From assembly GCA_028284705.1 (NCBI GenBank), contig JANQRE010000004.1, positions 434,001-498,000 on the forward strand: a stretch of DNA of 64,000 bases, in the 5' to 3' direction. Under the pieces are notes generated by a model. That model had not been told where the DNA came from, did not search any database, and saw only the letters and a list, made by a program, of their open reading frames with translations. The DNA is from Paracoccaceae bacterium. GTDB lineage: Bacteria > Pseudomonadota > Alphaproteobacteria > Rhodobacterales > Rhodobacteraceae. Made by a program: the position numbers and the translations under genes. This document shows positions 61,825-64,000 of the stretch, piece after piece (position 1 is the first letter of the stretch; each line of letters opens with the position of its first letter).

Positions 61825-62562
61825 ATGTCTGCCGCATCCAATACAATTCCAGTTGATGCATTACTTTCCGATCCTGAGGGACAATCTCTGGACCAGATGG
61901 CGTTCGGGGCGGAGGTTCGGCAGCTACGCAAAGTGCGCCGCTTGACACTGTCTGACCTCGCTGAGGCGAGTGGTGTCTCCGTCAGTCACCTGAGCGCGAT
62001 AGAACGCGCCGCAGTCAACCCGTCGCTTTCTGCCGTGCGTCGCATCGCGCGTGGCCTTGATGTGCCGACAGCCTGGTTTTTCTCGCACCGTCCGGGCGAG
62101 GGCTTGCTGGAGCGCGCCTATGTCGTGCGCAAGGAGAACCGGCGTCCGTTGAACCAACTCTATGGCGACCGGGCGGAAGATGCCGGTTACGCCGACTACC
62201 TGCTTTCCAGCTCCATTGGAGGCGCGTTTCACATGGGGGTGGCAGAATACGCTCCATACTCCGACACATTTATCGACGAAATCTATGAGCGCGAAGGGGA
62301 ACAACACGCGCTTGTTCTGTCGGGCACGCTTGAGCTGACATTGGACGATGAAATCATCGTGCTGAATGCGGGCGACAGCTTCAGTTACCCCGCCGAAATC
62401 CCACATCGAATTCGCAACATGTCCGACGCACCCGCACAGCTGATCTGGGTGAACGCTCCGGTCATTTTGCCCTCTCAGGCTGCCGTCAGAAGCAGCCGCA
62501 CGACGCCACAATCCAAAAAACGAAAGACCGATATCAAGACAAAACAGGGAACCAAATCATGA
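61825..62562 (+). CDS. XRE-cupin transcriptional regulator
   Basis: The 245-residue product has an XRE HTH (about 35-90) with V-R-Q-L-R-K-V-R-R-L-T-L-S-D-L-A-E-A-S-G-V-S-V-S-H. A cupin domain follows (about 150-220) with L-S-G-T-L-E-L-T-L-D-D and P-A-E-I-P-H-R-I-R-N. Such proteins, like PuuR, sense small molecules such as amines or amino acids. Its stop overlaps the ATG of the transporter gene (ATGA), so it probably controls that transporter. The upstream gap is AT-rich and contains CGTATACG at 61809-61816. Confidence 0.9.
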   Translation: MSAASNTIPVDALLSDPEGQSLDQMAFGAEVRQLRKVRRLTLSDLAEASGVSVSHLSAIERAAVNPSLSAVRRIARGLDVPTAWFFSHRPGEGLLERAYVVRKENRRPLNQLYGDRAEDAGYADYLLSSSIGGAFHMGVAEYAPYSDTFIDEIYEREGEQHALVLSGTLELTLDDEIIVLNAGDSFSYPAEIPHRIRNMSDAPAQLIWVNAPVILPSQAAVRSSRTTPQSKKRKTDIKTKQGTKS

Positions 62563-64000
62563 CGACACAGCCCAAATTCGGCCTCAGCCGCCGTTCGTTC
62601 TTAGCGTCTGCCGGTGCCTTCGGTGCGGCCACCACGATGATGCCTCGTATGGCCCTTAGTCAGGACGGTAAAGTTCTGACCGTACGGTCATATTCCGATC
62701 TGCAACTGCTGGACCCGGCCTTCCGCCTGTCTTTGCCCGAGGACGATATCATCCGTTCGATCTTTGCACCGATGATCGTTCCTCAGTCGGGCGACACTTG
62801 GGGGTGGAAACCGATTGCAGTGGAAAGCATCGAGCAGTTGGACGGCCTCACAGTCGCCTTCAAGCTGCATCCGGAAATCGGTTTCACGGACGGATATGGT
62901 CAGATGACCGCAGAGGATGTGAAGTTCTCGATTGAGCGGATTGCAGACCCCGCAAATGAGAGCCCCTATGCGGGCGATTGGGCCGCCCTGAAGGAGGTAG
63001 AGGTGAAGGACACGCTGTCGGGTCTTATCCACCTCAATAATCCGTTTGTCCCACTTTGGAATACGACCCTTCCAACCCCGGCATCCTGCATCGTCTCGAA
63101 GAAGGCGGTCGAGGAGCTTGGCGGCAAGATCGCAACGGATCCGGTGGCGCAATCCGGTCAGTATCTGCTGACCGAATGGGTGCCGAAGCAAAAGACGGTT
63201 CTGAGGCGTAACCCGGACTGGAAATACGAGCAGGGCGGGTATGAGGAAATCCACATCATCCCGATTGAAGACCCCGCAACGGCGGAGCTTGGCTTTGAAG
63301 CGGGTGATCTGGATTATACCTGGACCGCGGTTTCATCGCTGCCGCGGTTGAAGGAAAATCCACCGGAAGGATCGGTTGTTCTAGAGAAACCGTCGCTGGC
63401 CTATGTCTGGCTCGGGATCAACCAAGACAATGAGGCGTTGCAGGACGTGCGTATCCGGCGCGCAATCCAGCATGCCATTGATCGCCCAACGGTTGTGGAC
63501 GCCGCCTATTTCGGCGCGGCCGCTGTCGGAAACGGCATCATTGCGCCCGGTTTGCCGGGCAGTCGCGATGCTGTGACTTACGACTATGATCCCGAGAAAT
63601 CCCGCGCCTTGCTTGAGGAGGCGGGCGCAACCGGTCTGAGTGTGACCCTGGATATCCTGAACCAGTCAGAGCGCTTGACGGCAGCACAGGTGATCCAGGC
63701 AAACCTCGCGGATGTCGGCATCACCTGCGAGATCAAGCAGAATGACAGCGGCACGTTCTGGACGCTTGGCTCGAAAGAGGGCGACTATTTCATGAACCTG
63801 CAACTGGTTCTGAGCCGTTTCTCCATGCAGCCTGACCCGTCCTGGGCCACGGTATGGTTCACGCCGGAGCAGGTTGGCGTCTGGAACTGGGAGCGTTTCG
63901 ACAACGCCGAATACAAAGCGTTGCATGATCAAGGCTTGCAGGAAAGCGACCCGGCGAAACGCGACGAGATTTACAAGAAGATGCAAGGCCTGATGGATGA
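62559..64000 (+). CDS. peptide ABC transporter substrate-binding protein, 5' part
   Basis: At least 480 residues of a family-5 (DppA/OppA-like) extracellular solute-binding protein; the frame is open to the right edge. A twin-arginine signal, S-R-R-S-F-L-A at residues 11-17, and a following hydrophobic stretch direct export. The body has Y-S-D-L-Q-L-L-D-P, M-T-A-E-D-V-K-F-S-I-E-R and D-V-R-I-R-R-A-I-Q-H-A-I-D-R, all standard for the family. Its ATG overlaps the regulator's stop. The permease and ATPase genes probably follow outside the window. Substrate class is peptide-like or a related cation, by family. Confidence 0.93.
   Translation, partial: MTTQPKFGLSRRSFLASAGAFGAATTMMPRMALSQDGKVLTVRSYSDLQLLDPAFRLSLPEDDIIRSIFAPMIVPQSGDTWGWKPIAVESIEQLDGLTVAFKLHPEIGFTDGYGQMTAEDVKFSIERIADPANESPYAGDWAALKEVEVKDTLSGLIHLNNPFVPLWNTTLPTPASCIVSKKAVEELGGKIATDPVAQSGQYLLTEWVPKQKTVLRRNPDWKYEQGGYEEIHIIPIEDPATAELGFEAGDLDYTWTAVSSLPRLKENPPEGSVVLEKPSLAYVWLGINQDNEALQDVRIRRAIQHAIDRPTVVDAAYFGAAAVGNGIIAPGLPGSRDAVTYDYDPEKSRALLEEAGATGLSVTLDILNQSERLTAAQVIQANLADVGITCEIKQNDSGTFWTLGSKEGDYFMNLQLVLSRFSMQPDPSWATVWFTPEQVGVWNWERFDNAEYKALHDQGLQESDPAKRDEIYKKMQGLMD

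Overview
The window looks like a chromosomal segment of a marine alphaproteobacterium of the order Rhodobacterales (Roseobacter group). The reasons are the complete polyhydroxyalkanoate (PHA) set with a PhaR regulator, the yfgM-bamB-der order, Hint-domain proteins, two bacteriophytochromes, AerR/PpaA-like B12-domain proteins, and a GC-rich codon style. The assignment rests on gene content and remembered family patterns, not on a database search.

Layout. 1-2.1 kb: the end of a short-chain dehydrogenase, a MetE-like methyltransferase and a small alpha/beta hydrolase. 2.1-9.9 kb: PHA metabolism (phaZ, divergent phaC, phasin phaP, repressor phaR), interrupted by a heme oxygenase-bacteriophytochrome pair. 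10-29 kb: mostly core genes. These are cvpA, radA, a PqiA-like protein, mlaF-mlaE-alr, an RND pump with its fusion protein, yfgM-bamB-der, dnaB and pyrE-pyrC. 29-38.2 kb: a surface-glycan cluster with a sulfotransferase/hydrolase fusion, a stand-alone hydrolase paralogue, three related glycosyltransferases and a glycosyltransferase-methyltransferase fusion. 38.3-47.5 kb: lipB, a peptidoglycan-binding exported protein, tRNA-Leu(GAG), an operon running SPOR lipoprotein-dacC-tmk-holB-tatD-MBL hydrolase-AEC transporter, and tRNA-Ser(TGA).

After tRNA-Ser the character changes. Intergenic gaps become long (0.4-1.4 kb), the DNA is visibly less GC-rich, and the genes are accessory. 48-55.3 kb is a sensory island: two AerR/PpaA-like B12-domain proteins flank a FixL-type bacteriophytochrome kinase and its FixJ-type regulator. 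Next come an RpiR-family regulator preceded by a perfect FNR box and a LysR regulator carrying both OxyR redox cysteines. Together these could read red light, blue/green light (B12), oxygen and peroxide. 56.8-59.4 kb holds two paralogous Hint-domain proteins. 59.7-64 kb holds a CocE/NonD hydrolase, an XRE-cupin regulator and the start of a peptide ABC transporter.

Connections. The only heme oxygenase seen (5.3 kb) lies beside the first bacteriophytochrome but could supply biliverdin to both. PhaR-type CTGC-N3-GCAG sites lie upstream of phaP, with weaker matches before phaR and between phaZ and phaC, so the PHA genes probably form one regulon.
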